A stretch of DNA of 64,000 bases, taken from the NCBI RefSeq assembly GCF_901000735.1, contig NC_081545.1, positions 5,252,583-5,316,582 of the forward strand, in the 5' to 3' direction. Shown here in pieces: positions 1 through 12,500 of this stretch (its first letter is position 1; the number at the start of each line of letters is the position of its first letter). The translations under genes were made by a program, and so were the position numbers. Source of the DNA: Corylus avellana (lineage: Eukaryota > Streptophyta > Magnoliopsida > Fagales > Betulaceae). The notes below the pieces were generated by a model that saw nothing but the letters and a program-made list of their open reading frames with translations, searched no databases and was not told the origin of the DNA.

Positions 1-1337
1 TAAGGAGACATTCTCTCCTGTGTCTAAGAAGGAATCACTTAGAATCATTATGGCTTTGGTAGCTCATTATGATTTAGAGTTGCATCAAATGGATGTGAAA
101 ACTACATTTTTGAATGGGAGTTTAGAGGAGGAAGTCTATATGGACCAACCTGAAGGTTTTCTCAATAAAGGAAAAAGAGCACATGGTTTGCAAATTAAAT
201 AAGTCAATATATGGACTTAAACAAGCTTCTAGACAATGGTATCTTAAGTTCAATGATACCATTACTTCCTTTAGTTTTAAGGAAAACACTGTTGATCGGT
301 GTATATACTTGACGGTTAGTGGGAGCAATTTTATGTTCCTAATTCTATATGTTGACGACATATTGCTTGCTAGTAGTGATCTTGGTTTGTTGCACGAAAC
401 CAAGGAATTTCTCTATAAGAACTTTGAAATGAAAGATATGGGTGAGGCAACCTATGTGATAGGAATAGAAATATTCCGAGATCGATCATGTGGATTGTTA
501 GGGTTGTCTAAAAAACAATATATTGAAAGAGTTTTAGAGAGATTTGGCATGGAGAACTCTTCAGCTAGTGTTGCTCCAATTCAAAAGGGGGATAAGTTTA
601 GTCTCATGCAATGTCCACAGAATGAATGGGAACGTAAACAAATGGAAAGAATTCCTCATGCTTTAGCGGTAGGAAGCTTGATGTATGCACAGACATGCAC
701 TAGGCTAGACATCAGTTTTGCAGTTGGTATGCTGGGCAGATACCAAAGCAATCTTGGAATGGATCATTGGAAAGCTGCAAAGAAAGTGAAGAGGTACTTA
801 CGAGGAACAAAAGATTACATGCTCACTTTTAAGAGGTCTAATCACTTAGAGGTGATTGGCTACTCCGATTCAGACTTTGCTGGATGTGTTGATAATAGAA
901 AATCAATTTTTGGTTATCTATTTTTGTTAGCTGGATGAGCAATCTCGTGGAAAAGTGCAAAATAGACCATCATTGCTTCATCCACAATGGACGCTGAATT
1001 TGTGGCATGCTTTGAGGCCACTGTTCATGGCTTATGGTTGGAGAACTTTATTTCAGGACTTGGAATTGTCGACACTATTGCCAAGCAGTTGAAAATTTAT
1101 TGTGATAATTCTGCAGCTGTGTTTTTCTCCAAAAACAACAGATATTCTAATGGTGCTAAACATATGGAGATTAAATATTTTGCTGTTAAGGAGGAAGTTC
1201 AGAAACAAAGAGTGTCTATAGAACATATTAATACCGAGCTCATGATTGCAGATCCATTAACAAAAGGGTTACCACCAAAGACATTTAAGGAACACGTTAA
1301 TAGAATGGGTCTTAATTGTAACCCGTTGTGCCCATAA
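1..1337 (+). pseudogene. Ty1/copia pol remnant (reverse transcriptase and RNase H)
   Basis: This is the 3' part of a copia polyprotein entering from outside the window. Visible landmarks are the RT motif LDVKTTFLNG-like at about 85-115, SIYGLKQASRQWY near 200-240, the catalytic YVDDI at about 348-362, and RNase H with SDSDFAG near 865-885 and the late AEFVACFEA block near 990. Reading moves from frame 2 to frame 3 between about 170 and 200 (a one-base indel), and two in-frame stops (936-938 and 963-965) separate the RNase H core from its tail. The coding part ends at 1337 with the usual ADPLTKGLP block. It is therefore a decayed element; its 3' LTR follows. Confidence 0.93.
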
Positions 1338-2070
1338 TGTTTATGGATTGCATAATGTTCGTTTATGTTACTAGACATTTTTTTTAGATCTCATTAAATA
1401 TGTTTATGATTTTTTCCTGTTTTCCATTTTTGTATTTACATATAAGATTGGATGAAGGACAACAGGAATAGTCTTTGACAAAAGACATTTTTGTTGGACC
1501 ATTTTAGACAATACTTCTCATTTATGAATCATGGTTAAATAGGTTGCTAGTGTTGTGGTACATGGAAGGGACTATGTCGCATTTTGATGTACAACCGCCA
1601 TGACTTACACTAGTAGGTTGTTTGATTGTGGTATTTATGACGACCAAATTAAAGTAAGGATGGATTAGATTTTTTGCACGCCTAATGTTAACCATATTGA
1701 GTCAAACAGTATTAGTCATGTCGGATAAGTGGGAGAATGAAAGAATTCAATAACCCACATGAAAAGCTGTTACGACTATTAATGGTGTAGGGTTACCTAA
1801 TCTCATTCTTTAAACTCTTGGTTAATTAAGAGAAGCAGTTTCCTATATTGTATAACTTCTACTTTGATGGGAAGTGGAGTTATTGAATGAATAAATGAAA
1901 CCGGCCCTCTCTCTACCCCATAAATATGCACAATCTCCATCATCTTTGTGTATCTTAAGTGGGTCAAGTGAGAGAAACCATTTCCTAGTGTGTGGGTCTT
2001 TAGAAGATTTCATTGCTACGGATTCTGGTATGTTTCTTTTATTTATTTATAGTGAAAATCATGATAGTTA
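1338..2070 (+). repeat. 3' noncoding end and partial 3' LTR of the copia remnant
   Basis: No gene is visible. A purine-rich tract (ggataagtgggagaatg) ends near 1737 and is the likely polypurine tract. The LTR would then begin at about 1736-1738 with TGAAAGAATTC. It contains a TATA-like ataaatatgca near 1920 and continues to the gap at 2071, so its 3' boundary and any target duplication cannot be seen. Confidence 0.55.
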
Positions 2071-2170
2071 NNNNNNNNNNNNNNNNNNNNNNNNNNNNNN
2101 NNNNNNNNNNNNNNNNNNNNNNNNNNNNNNNNNNNNNNNNNNNNNNNNNNNNNNNNNNNNNNNNNNNNNN

Positions 2171-3080
2171 GAGTGAGAATGCTTGCTTGTCTTCAGGTGA
2201 AATCGGTTGTTGTGCTCCAAGGGTACTGACTGGAAATGAAGATCATGTTTTTAATATCAATATTTATTTGCAGGAAAGCTACGGCTGAAATATTGTGTAT
2301 ACAGTGCTTGAAAATTCAGCCTGTTGGGCCAGGTTGCTGTACTATACATGGCAAATTTTAAAATGATAAAAGGTAATATTGCAGAGTGCTATACATGGCT
2401 GCCATTCTTCTTGTCTTTCCTTTCTAATTTCTATAATCTAAACTTAGTGATTATTTTTACTGTGGTTTTATTAGGAAAAGTGAATTCCTACCTTCTTCTC
2501 ATTTTATCAATTTTCTCCCTAAACCTTGGTTCCTTGGTAGAACAAAGATGTAACTGATGCAATTCAGAATGTTGCTGCCGCTTATGACTGCAAAATTGTT
2601 GAATGTGTTTTTCTCCATCAACTGAAGCAGTTTGACAGGAACTACCACTTGAAGATGAAAGCATCTAGGTTTATTTTCAGTAAATAAATCAGAAATTTCC
2701 TCCCATGCCATTCACAGCTAGGTGTGTTGTGCCATCACCGCATTTTTTAAAACATTGTCTTTCGGTGAATGAGTTAATCATGAACTCTTGCAGCCATATC
2801 CTGTTCTTCATGAGAAGCCAGCCGGTAGGAAACTTGTATCTGGGTTAAAAGCAGAACCCTGGTCAGATTCACGCACACTGTGCATGTTAGTTTTGCTAAT
2901 TTTGCAACAATGGGTTGTTGGTTTTGCAAGAGATTATGTTGCTCACATGAACATAATCTCCTGCAAGATTGAGTCTGTTTTATTTTTATTTTTTATTTTG
3001 TTTTGTTTCATTTTTGAACAGAACAAAGTACCAAGGGAGTCTTCGTACTTTTTTCAATCCATTGTATTAGGTTGGATTGA
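2171..3080 (+). pseudogene. EBP1/PA2G4-like pseudogene, copy 1
   Basis: Translated pieces match plant ERBB3-binding protein 1 (EBP1, a proliferation-associated relative of methionine aminopeptidase). From 2541, after an AG acceptor, the sequence reads NKDVTDAIQNVAAAYDCK, then HQLKQ joined directly to NYHLKMKASRF. The intervening segment of the family is missing. Further on, frames carrying QPYPVLHEKPAG (about 2791-2826) and GDYVAHM (about 2931-2955) are seen. The C-terminal exons are absent: the sequence jumps from the AHM segment to the 3' tail (CAAGATTGAGTC), which in copy 2 lies 6 kb further on. Frameshifts and deletions make it non-functional. It is homologous along its length to 31256-32400 plus 38480-38523. 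Confidence 0.82.
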
Positions 3081-3133
3081 GTTGGTTTATTATTGTGTTT
3101 AGACATTGATTTCTCTGAAAATTAATTTATATC

Positions 3134-3290
3134 CACTACAAGAAACTGATTCATCAGGGGCGACTTAATAGTCGCCCCTAATACTCAACTATTAGGGGTG
3201 ACTTTCGAAAGTCGCCCCTAATAGTTAAGTATTAGCGTCCACATAAAAGCCGACGCTAATACTTAACTATTAGCGTATGTAGGAGATTAA
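3134..3290. repeat. CACTA-1 left terminal inverted repeat and subterminal repeats
   Basis: After the CACTACAAGAAA terminus there is a chain of short hairpin-forming units: AGGGGCGACT facing AGTCGCCCCT twice, then TTAGCGTCCAC facing its near-inverse. The same GGGGCGACT and GTGGACGCTAA words fill the right end (17370-18081), as expected of TnpA-type binding arrays. Confidence 0.85.
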
Positions 3291-3989
3291 GTATGGGAAA
3301 GGCAACCCCCATGAATGTGTGGACCCCGGTCCTCCAACGTGCACCCCATTCCAAAATTTGTAAATTTGCTTCCAAATTATGTCGGGAATGGAGTACCAAG
3401 CACCTTTATGGAAGGCGTAGAGTGCTTGAAGAAATTGATCCTGCCTCTGACTTTTGTGCCCCAAGGGAAAAGCATTACGGTGTAATACAGAGTCCACAAA
3501 CCAAAGCCGTTGAGGTAGCTTGGATCGGCTGGCGGCATTATGGTGGGCATCAGCATATATCCCTTCGCACATGTCCTCAATAATTTCCGCCACGTAGAAG
3601 CTAGCCGGTTGGTCAGCAAGTTGTGCTGCTTCTGGAGGTTGCTCATCATTGCATTGAAGGGCAGCAGCAATGTCAGCCCATGTTACGTCAATAGCTTTGC
3701 CTTGCACTTTCGAAGAGAGGGCAGCCAGCCTCCTGCAGTCATGAGATAGGTGGGCATAAAACTCGATCACCAATTTTCTGTAAACAGTGGGGGTGACCAG
3801 CTTGAAAAGCTTCTTGAGCCCCCATCGCTTGAACTCGGCGACGGCCCATTGAGTCCCCTCAAGATTTTCAAAGTCTTCGCGAATGGCGAAAGTGGTCTCA
3901 AATAGCAGCTCCCGTTCCTCAAAAGTGGGTGGGGGAGAAATAGCTCGGGTATCAGACCCTCGGGAGGACGAAGCTCGAGTTCTTGGCAT
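3270..3989 (-). CDS. plant transposon-associated protein (PF20167-like), antisense in CACTA-1
   Basis: A 239-codon frame with an ATG at 3989 reads leftwards. It starts with a basic, Ser-rich segment (MPRTRASSSRG), followed by features of the 'putative plant transposon protein' domain common in retroelement-linked plant proteins: RWGLKKLFKLVTPTVYRKLV, then EFYAHLS and VQGKAIDVTWADIAAALQ. Family membership is inferred from this motif order. It lies between the left terminus and the repeat arrays and is oriented opposite to the transposase genes. Its 3' end runs into the subterminal repeats, so the last residues are probably not native. It is probably a captured fragment; no function can be assigned. 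Confidence 0.55.
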   Translation of the reverse strand: MPRTRASSSRGSDTRAISPPPTFEERELLFETTFAIREDFENLEGTQWAVAEFKRWGLKKLFKLVTPTVYRKLVIEFYAHLSHDCRRLAALSSKVQGKAIDVTWADIAAALQCNDEQPPEAAQLADQPASFYVAEIIEDMCEGIYADAHHNAASRSKLPQRLWFVDSVLHRNAFPLGHKSQRQDQFLQALYAFHKGAWYSIPDIIWKQIYKFWNGVHVGGPGSTHSWGLPFPYLISYIR

Positions 3990-4469
3990 GATGAGCTTGA
4001 TTGGGGACTTTTGTCGAACACCTGGTGTGCACTAGAAATAGGCAAAATTGCAAAACAACGCAACTCCGCTCAAAACCCCCTGCAAAAACAGCAAAATCCA
4101 ACCACAACAAAGCAATGTGGGTGGATGAACACCCACAATTGCAGAAATATGAGAAATTTTTTTTTTTTCGAAAGTGATCATGGTTGGGGTGTTGATGGGA
4201 ATGGAGAATGGGGTGTAAAGTAGAGGTGGTGAAAAGTACCTGGTATGGTTGCCGGAGAAGAGAACCGTGTGGTGGTTGTGTGGTAGAGGTGATTAAAAAT
4301 GGTGGACGAGTGGTTGTGCCGGAGGTGCGTGGGTGGGGTTCTTGGAGAGGTGTACGGCGCAGGGGAAGAAAATGTTGTGGGGGGTGGGAGGAAAGTGACC
4401 TAAAATAAGTCACGTGGTGTGCTGTCCGAGTGCGATCAATCGCATTCTGCGAAGGGTGTGCGTGGGGTG

Positions 4470-4524
4470 ATTCTGTTATTGCGATCGATCGCACCCAAGG
4501 TGCGATCGATCGCAATAACAGAAT
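4470..4524. repeat. perfect 26-bp inverted repeat containing the GCGATCGATCGC motif
   Basis: The arms at 4470-4495 and 4499-4524 are exact inverses separated by CAA. Each contains TTGCGATCGATCGCACC, the same core as the arrays at 8670-8945 and 17170-17350. A diverged copy (GCGATCAATCGC) lies just upstream near 4432. Confidence 0.9.
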
Positions 4525-4619
4525 GGCTCATATATATATATATTTTATGCAATTATTATTTTTTAAAAATTTTTATTGCATAATGTACAACAACTTCGAT
4601 CATGATATGATCAAATGAT

Positions 4620-5580
4620 CGATCAAACTTGAAACAATTGAAATTGAATGTTTGATCAGACATCCAATTGGTCCTACCTAGTGCATTCGTTCGATCGATC
4701 GTGATAAGATCAAATAATTGAACAAAATTCAAACAAATTAAATGTTCGATCGAACATTGAATTGAACTCTAAGCATTTTATATTATATTAGTGCATTACT
4801 TAAATTGATCGGGATACAATCAATAAAACTTGACATGATTGAAGGTTCAATCAAACATCTGATAAAATCAATTCCGATCGATACTATTACATATTAGTTC
4901 GATTGATCGCGATAGGATCAATCGTTCGATCAAACATCCAATCGATCATAATGAATTAGTTCGATTGATCGTGATATGATTAAATGATCGATCAAACATC
5001 CGATCGATCCTAATGAATTAGTTCGATTGATCGCGATATGATTAAATGATCGATCAAACATCCGGTCGATCCTAATGAATTAGTTCGATTGATCGCGATA
5101 TGATTAAATGATCGATCAAACATCCGATCGATCCTAATGAATTAGTTCGATTGATCGTGATAGGATCAATCGTTCGATCAAACATCTGATCGATCATAAT
5201 GAATTAGTTCGATTGATCGTGATATGATTAAATGATCGATCAAACATCCGATCGATCCTAATGAATTAGTTCGATTGATTGCAATAGGATCAATCGTTCG
5301 TACAGACATCCGATTGATCATAATGAATTAGTTCGATTGATCGTGATAGAATTAAATGATCAATCAAACATCCGATCGATCCTAATGAATTAGTTCGATT
5401 GATTGCGATAGGATCAATCGTTCGATCAAACATCTGATCGATCATAATGAATTAGTTCGATTGATCGTGATAGAATCAAATGTCGGATCGATCGTACTGA
5501 ATTAGTTCGATTGACTGTGGTATGATCAATTGATAAATCAAACTGGATACAATTGAAGATTCAATCGAACATTCAATTCA
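4620..5580. repeat. 62-bp GATCGATC-rich tandem repeat in CACTA-1
   Basis: Units with a 62-bp period (for example starting at 4959 and 5021) carry GTTCGATTGATCG, a variable ATATGATTAAAT or AGGATCAATCGTT block, GATCGATCAAACATC and CCTAATGAATTA. About eight to ten recognisable units lie between about 4890 and 5510, with decayed units on both sides. Units alternate between two versions of the middle block, suggesting a higher-order 124-bp arrangement in places. No coding potential is seen. Confidence 0.88.
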
Positions 5581-5827
5581 ACTGTTAGCTTTTTATATTA
5601 TCTTAGTGCCTTAGTTATATTGATCTTATATTCCCTTTGGATTTTGTATTATTTTATAATTAATTATAAGATAAATATCAACTTAATGATCTTTATCATA
5701 AAAATTTATTAAACGAAAATTTTTAGTTAATATTATAATAATAAAAACATATTATAAGTGACAAATTTAAAATAAATAAATAAATTAAAAAATAAAAATT
5801 AAAAAATTGGAAGTATATTTTTTGTTT

Positions 5828-6412
5828 GGAAAAAATATAAAAAAGCCACTAAAAGTACCAGTCGTTTGCAATATAACCCTCAAATGTTCAAAAGATACTA
5901 AAGTAGCCTCCCGAACTACCAAATTGTATAAAAATGCCACTTATTTTTAATATTCCTAGAATACCCCTATTATTTTAACAAATAAATAATAAAATAATTG
6001 GAAAAAAAAACGAAACAATTTTTTTAAAAATACAAGAAAACCAATGGGTGAATAAAAACAAAAAAAGAAAATGTTATTTGGAATAAATAATAAATAATCA
6101 ATCATTGTAGTTTACCTAAATTAGAAATTGCTTCATATCGTATTAAAGTAAAATTAAAGGTACAAAATTTGACTTCAGGGAATAAACAGTTTATTTTTTT
6201 AAAATATCTAAGGAACCATACATTTGATTTTACTTTGTTAAAAGAGTAGGGGTATTATAGAAATATAACAAAATAAGTAGACTTTTTGATACAATTTAGT
6301 AGTTTGACAGGCTACTTTAGTCCGTTATGAACATTGAAGGACTATATTACAAACAACTTGTAGTTTGGAGGGTTTTTATTTATATTTTTCTCTTTTATTT
6401 TTTTTGTAAATA
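5828..6412. mobile_element. foldback MITE-like element nested in CACTA-1
   Basis: Left-hand blocks (AGCCACTAAAAGTACC, GTTTGCAATATAACC, TACTAAAGTAGCCTC, AACTACCAAATTGTAT) are mirrored in inverse order on the right at about 6283-6400 (ATACAATTTAGTAGTTTG, GGCTACTTTAGT, ATATTACAAAC). The long imperfect inverted repeats around an AT-rich centre are typical of a noncoding foldback element. The target duplication could not be fixed. Confidence 0.6.
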
Positions 6413-6461
6413 AAATACCCCAAATATATATTTAGCTGCACAAAATAGTTTACCAATATAG

Positions 6462-6760
6462 ATGGCGGTAAACTGGCGGGGGTTCTTAAATTTTCGGAAC
6501 AAAATTTTCACCAAATCCCACACCTCCCGCCAATCGTCTCTCACTCTCACTCTCACTCTCACTCTGTCTCTCACTCGATCTCACTCTCTCCCTCCCTCTC
6601 TCTCGAGCTCTCTCTCTCTCACTCACTCCACGCAAGTTTCTCTCTCTCCGGCAGCTGTTTCCGGCGCACCTCTCTCACTGCAAGCTCTCACTCCGGCGAC
6701 ACTTGGGATTCTCTCTTGTAGCTCTCTCAGGTATAAGTTTCTCCTAAACCCTTGCAAACC
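6462..6760 (+). promoter_or_regulatory. CT-rich leader-like segment
   Basis: Repeated CTCTCACTCTCA pyrimidine tracts (6535-6640) are followed by CTCTCTCAG/GTATAAGT near 6722-6738, which looks like the end of a 5' untranslated exon with a splice donor. The composition resembles plant 5' leaders. It may be the start of the transposase transcript or a captured host leader. The open frame across it is low-complexity and is not taken as a gene. Confidence 0.35.
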
Positions 6761-7579
6761 TTAAATGCCTCTCAATCACTCAAATAGTATCCATGAATTG
6801 TGATTTGAAGAAATTATGTATTTGGGTACTTCCTCTCTTCTTCTATTTTTAGTTTTTTCCCTATCGAACTGATTGGTTTCATTCAAAAACTGAGGATATT
6901 TTGTTACTATGTCAGTGGGGTAGAAAGGTGAAAGGGTGCTCAAATATCCATTTTTCTCACATGGATATTTGTCTCAAGTTCATACGAATTTAGACTTTGA
7001 AGTTCTCAAATGAGTACCTTAAATTTTGCTCAAAAAAAACAAAAAACAACCTTAAACAAGATAACAGTGGTAGTGCAAAGAGTCGAAATTACAAAAAGGC
7101 AGACAACAACAACATAACCTGCTGTTGGGCAATTAAAGACGTGAAATCTTAACTCATATGTATGTGCTTATCAAAAGATCATACCGAGAAAATGTAAGCT
7201 TACTTTTTATTAGTCTATATCTAGCCATTCCTTCATCGAATTATTTATTTTTGTTGATTTTGAATCGAGTTGCTTGTAATCTATGTTGAGGTGAGAATTC
7301 TTATTGAAGGCATCAGTGGTGATGCTCCCACATATAACATATGAGTATGATGTTGTAGACCATCTTGATGGCTTTCTTGGTTTTTAGAATTGCACGATCC
7401 ACAAATCACTTCATTTCATCTTATTTTACCTTGTAAAAAAGGCACTTCATTTTTAACATTCACAATTTTGTTGTATTATGTTTTAATCTTTGCTTTGAAT
7501 ATGTGTGTGAATCATTAACTAGTCTGGATTTACTAGTTAATGATATAGTATGTAAATCTGGTATAGTATGTAAATCTGT

Positions 7580-7890
7580 GGATGTATTTACCTAATAATC
7601 TGATGACTGAGTTATTGCCCACGGCATCTCTGTCGTTGTGGGCCTTGTTGGCACATATTGGAATCTTTAGTGTGAATGAAGAGAACCATACTATGGGAAA
7701 TTGGGAATGGCCATTTTCTATGATCCTTGGTATAAATACTATAACCTAAAGCACCATGAAAGTGAGTGGAATGAATGCCTTGCTATGTATTTAGATCCTA
7801 ACAACAAACATTGGATTATGAATGAGGTCGTAGATAGAAAGAAAAAAGAAGAAGAGAAGTTTGGTAGGATGAGGTACGGTTAGGCCCCTC
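7580..7890 (+). other. unassigned exon-like fragment in CACTA-1
   Basis: A 60-codon frame (7701-7883) encodes FYDPWYKYYNLKHHESEW and an acidic/basic tail (NEVVDRKKKEEEKFGRMRYG). The amino-acid composition looks protein-like, but I do not recognise a family. Given the captured exons elsewhere in this element, it may be another captured host fragment. The rest of 6760-9560 outside the 8670-8945 array is AT-rich and shows nothing else I can support. Confidence 0.3.
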
Positions 7891-8669
7891 TTAAGTAATT
7901 TTCCAACAGGGAGAGGCTTTGGACATGCCCAAATATGGGCGCCACATTTGACATTCGGTTGCCCACTTGCCCCCCGATGTCTCTATTTCATATTTGCTAT
8001 TCAAATAGCTAACCAGCGATATGATATTTAGGATTACTCATTTGTGACCAAAAAAAAAAATAAGGCAGAGTAGTGTGTTTGATTGTAAGGTTCATGATCT
8101 CTTTGAATAAGTGAGCTTGAATCCTTAAAATATATATATTGTGAAATTATCCAATCCTTCAATCCTTTCAATCAATTAATTTAATCTCATAATGACTTCT
8201 GTATGAGAAGGTCCAAGGTCAAATATTTATAAAAAAAAAATAAAATTGTGAAGATATTATGTAGTTGTCTAGGGTAATTTTGTCAAATGATGTGCATCAT
8301 TTTATAGTTGTCCATTTTAAGGCCCTTAATCTCCATCATTTTGGTTGGAGTTTGGATATTTGACATTTTGTGCAGAATAGCCCAAAGCTTCAAATCCAAG
8401 CATCAAATCTATAGTGATTGTAGCTAGCTATATATATATGGTTCCTTGATATGATAGAAAGCCTTGTATTTTCCTCATCCCTCATCTTGATAATTTAGCA
8501 AAGAAAGAGAAAGAAATAAGCGTTGGCCTTGACTCATCTTGAGCTTTCAAACTTCCAAGTGATGAGAGATTGAAAGCATTGTTAAAAGCTGGAAATCCAG
8601 ATCATCACAAGTTGGAAATATAGGCTACAATGAAGTTTTTTCCTTATATTTTTTATGGCATTGAATGCC

Positions 8670-8945
8670 TATCTGCGATCGATCGCATCAGGCCTGCGAT
8701 CGATCGCATAGTACTCTGATTCTCAGTTTAAGCTTCTGATCCTGCGATCGATCGCAGTTTGCTCTGATTCTCACATTGAGCTTCTGATCCTGCGATCGAT
8801 CGCAGTTTGCTCTAATTCTCACATTGAGCTTCTGATCCTGCGATCGATCCTGCTATCGATCACAGTTTGCTCTGATTCTCACCTTGAGCTTCTGGTACTG
8901 CGATCGATCCTGAGATCGATCGCACGTGCCCTGCGCTCGATCTCC
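8670..8945. repeat. 48-bp tandem array of GCGATCGATCGC sites upstream of TnpD
   Basis: About five or six units with a 48-bp period pair the core TGCGATCGATCGCAG with TTTGCTCTGATTCTCAC and TTGAGCTTCTGATCC. The array ends about 620 bp before the TnpD start codon. The same palindromic core is present near the left end (4432-4524) and near the right end (17170-17350), so it may be a binding site for the element's own protein. Confidence 0.88.
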
Positions 8946-9565
8946 TAAGGACAAGCTTTAACATATATAAACACATATACTTTTGTGGTTCCATTAAACC
9001 TATCTTCTTCTCTTGTGGTTGTTTTAAACCTTGCTTCTTCTCTTATTACTTTTAGATTAGTATTAAGTCTTATTCTTATATTAGGATTATGTTATTAATT
9101 TTCTACTTCACATCTACTTCTGTTATCAAAGTTGGTATGGATTATGATTGTATTGTCTTTCCTATTTAAGTTCAATAAGGAAGCAGCACAGTAAACTTGA
9201 AACAAGACAACATTCTATAATAAATATCAAACCTAACAACAATACTAAAAAAATGTAAAACTGTCATTGAGCTAAACTTGTAAATAAATTACGAATAGAA
9301 ATTTGTTCTAAACTAGTAACCCACTTCTAGAATATTTTGTTAGGTAACATCGCATTGAGCTAGCATCATTTCGTGTATATTTGTTCTAAACTAGTAACCC
9401 ACTTCTAGAATTCTCTCATTACCCATGCTCCTTTTAAACTTTCCCTCCCTTAATATTTGAGAACAGACCTCCCATTTAATTCTATTAATTCTTAAGAATC
9501 TGATCTTCTAATTCCCTTGTGTGCGTACATGTATGTAACGAATAACCTCTAATAGGGACATCAAT

Positions 9566-12500
9566 ATGGATAGGAGTTGGATGCGGGAAAGTACTCGATG
9601 TTCAGAGCGATTTCAAAAAGGTGTGGAAGAATTCATGGGAATGGCAGTTAAATCAGTTGATTCACGTGATATGACAAAGTGTCCATGCCGTGATTGTGCA
9701 AATCGATATTATTCTCATATTAGCGAGGTGAAGGGTCACTTGTATATGAATGGATTTACTCCGACGTACACTAGATGGATATTTCACGGGGAAGAAGATC
9801 ATTTTAGGGAAAACACTTCTACAAACATGCACACACATACAAGTGAAATGATGGAGGAGGTTGATGCAGTTGAAGAATTGTTAGACGATGTATGTATGGG
9901 GACATTTGTTGATGCTAACATCGGAGAATCCTCTACTTCACAGGGCCCCACAACTAATAATCACGAACAAACAAGCTCCTTCTACCAATTTTGGGAAGAT
10001 GGTTTACGAGAACTTTATCCAGGCTGCAAGAAATTTACACAAATTGCTTTTATACTAAAGATGCTTCATATAAAGGCGTTCTGCAACATGAGTAACAAGA
10101 CATTTGATATGATGATTGACTTGATAAAGACGGCCCTCCCAGATGGAGAGACATTACCACGCTCGTATAGAGAAGTAATACAGTTTAGGCGACACTTGAG
10201 ATTCGGTTACGATAAGATACATGCATGCAAGAATGGTTGTGTGCTTTTTTGGAAAGAACATGCAGATAAAGTGGTATGCCCAAAGTGCAACAATTCAAGA
10301 TGGATTGATGGCAAAGGCAAAAAAAGTAATATTCCTCAAAAGGTCTTACGGTATTTCCCAATAAAATCGAGGTTACAACGGTTGTTTATGACAAAAGAAA
10401 TGGCCAAGGAAATGCGGTGGCACAAAGAAGGTCGAGAAGATGATGGCAATACTCTCAGACACCCCGCCGATTCTATTGTATGGAAAGAGTTTGATAAAAG
10501 ACATGAGTGGTTTGCAAGTGATTCCCGCAAGTGCGGCTTGGTTTAGCAAGTGATGGTTTCAACCCATATGGTAATATGAGTACAACATATAGCATATGGG
10601 CAGTAATGTTAACGGTGTACAATCTCCCTCCGTGGATGTGTATGAAGAGTCCAAATTTGATGTTGCCCCTTATTATCCCAGGGCCTTCAGATCCTGGAAA
10701 GAATATTGATGTATATTTGCGGCCATTGGTTGATGACTTGAAAGATTTATGGAATGAAGGCATACGCGTGTACGATGCATCAAAGAAAGAGACATTTCAA
10801 TTGCATGCGACATTACTATGGACTATAAATGATTTTCCCGCATATGAAAAATTATCTGGGTGGTCTACAATTGGAAAGCTTGCATGTCCAGTATGTAATA
10901 AGGATACATCGTTCAGGTATTTGAAGTATGGGCATAAGGTGTGCTTCATGTGTCATCGTCGGTGGCTTCCTCAAGAGCATCCATGGCGCAAAAGAGGAGA
11001 TTTGTTCGATGGTACAGAGGAGCATAGATTGTAACCTGAAGAATTGTCTGGAAGTCAATTGTTGAAACAGCTAAGAGATGCTGAGGGTTTGCAATTTGGA
11101 AAAACAAGCGGGAGAAAGAGAAAGTACACAGATGTTGTGTTGAATTGGAAGAAGAGAAGTATTTTCTTTGAGTTGCCTTACTGGTCAAGCTTGAAACTAC
11201 GTCATAATTTAGATGTAATGCATATTAAGAAGAACATATGTGAAAGTATCTTAGGTACGTTGATGAATATCGATGGGAAGACCAAGGACACAGTCAAGGC
11301 ACGAAGAGATTTACAGTTGATGGGTATACGTAAAGAATTTCATGTGCAGCCAAATGGTGAAACTTATAGGATGCCACTTGCGAAGTACACCTTGACAAGA
11401 GATGAGAAGAAGAGTTTATGTGAGTGGTTGAAAGGTGTTAAATTTCCTGACGGGTATGCATCTAACATTGGTCGATGTGTGAACAAGCTTCCTGGTAAAT
11501 TTCGGGTATGAAAAGCCACAATTGTCATGTCTGCTTACAGCGCTTGCTTCCTATTGCAATTCAAAATTTCTCTACGTCAGAAATGCGAACAACATTGACC
11601 GAGTTCAGTACATTTTTTACGCAGTTATGTGCATGGGCGTTGAAAGTTGATATCCTAAAACAAATGAAAGTCGACATTGTAATAATTTTATGCAATATGG
11701 AAAAAATATTTCTGCCAGCTTTTTTTGATGTTATGATCCATCTAGCACTTCATTTACCTCGGGAGGCCGAGCTTGCCGGTCCCGTACAAAACCGTTGGAT
11801 GTATCCGTTCGAAAGAGAACTTGGAAAATATAAGAAGTGGACGCGTAACAAAGCGCGTCCAGAGGGGTCTATTGTCGAGTGTTACCTAGCTGAGGAGAGC
11901 TTGACCTTCTGTTCCAGGTATCTTCAGGGGATTGAGACAAGATGGAAATGTGAACGAAGAAATGTTGACGTTGATGTTGTAGAAATGAGCCAGCGCTTGG
12001 ATATGTTCTCCCAACGAGTTCGGCCGTTAGAAGCAGCTAAATTAGTAACACTGGATGCTAATGATTTTGCTAGGGCACAATGGTATGTGCTTACCAACTG
12101 TAACGAAACGGCCTCATATTTGGAGTAAGTTTAGTAATGACCTTTGTGTTTTACTTGTTACGACATGTTATAATTGTAGGGTTGCTGATCATTTACCAAT
12201 ATGTTTATTTTTCATGCAGTGACCATTATAATATGATCAAAAGAGAAGGCGGCCGTGACATTGATAAGAAGCATGAGGCTAACTTTGAACGTTGGTTCCA
12301 CAAACGTTTATACAATAGTGGGCGTACTGCAGACAATGACTCAAAACAATTATATGATCTTGCATGTGGGCCTAATCGTCATGTTAGATCGTATAGAGGT
12401 TGCATCGTGAATGGGGTTAGGTAGCACACGAAAGAATGTGCAGAAACTCGTACTACCCAGAACAGTGGTGTTTCTGTTTCAGGTGAGGACGAAACCTCAA

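Noticed and set aside
4620..5580. CRISPR-like spaced repeats
   Set aside because: The units are contiguous 62-bp tandem repeats without unique spacers, in plant DNA.
6462..6764. 100-codon Ser/Leu-rich frame
   Set aside because: It translates CTCTCACT repeats; better explained as a 5' leader.
7701..7883. hAT-type transposase (DPxYK motif)
   Set aside because: The resemblance is limited to a few residues (DPWYK); surrounding residues do not fit, so it is left unassigned.
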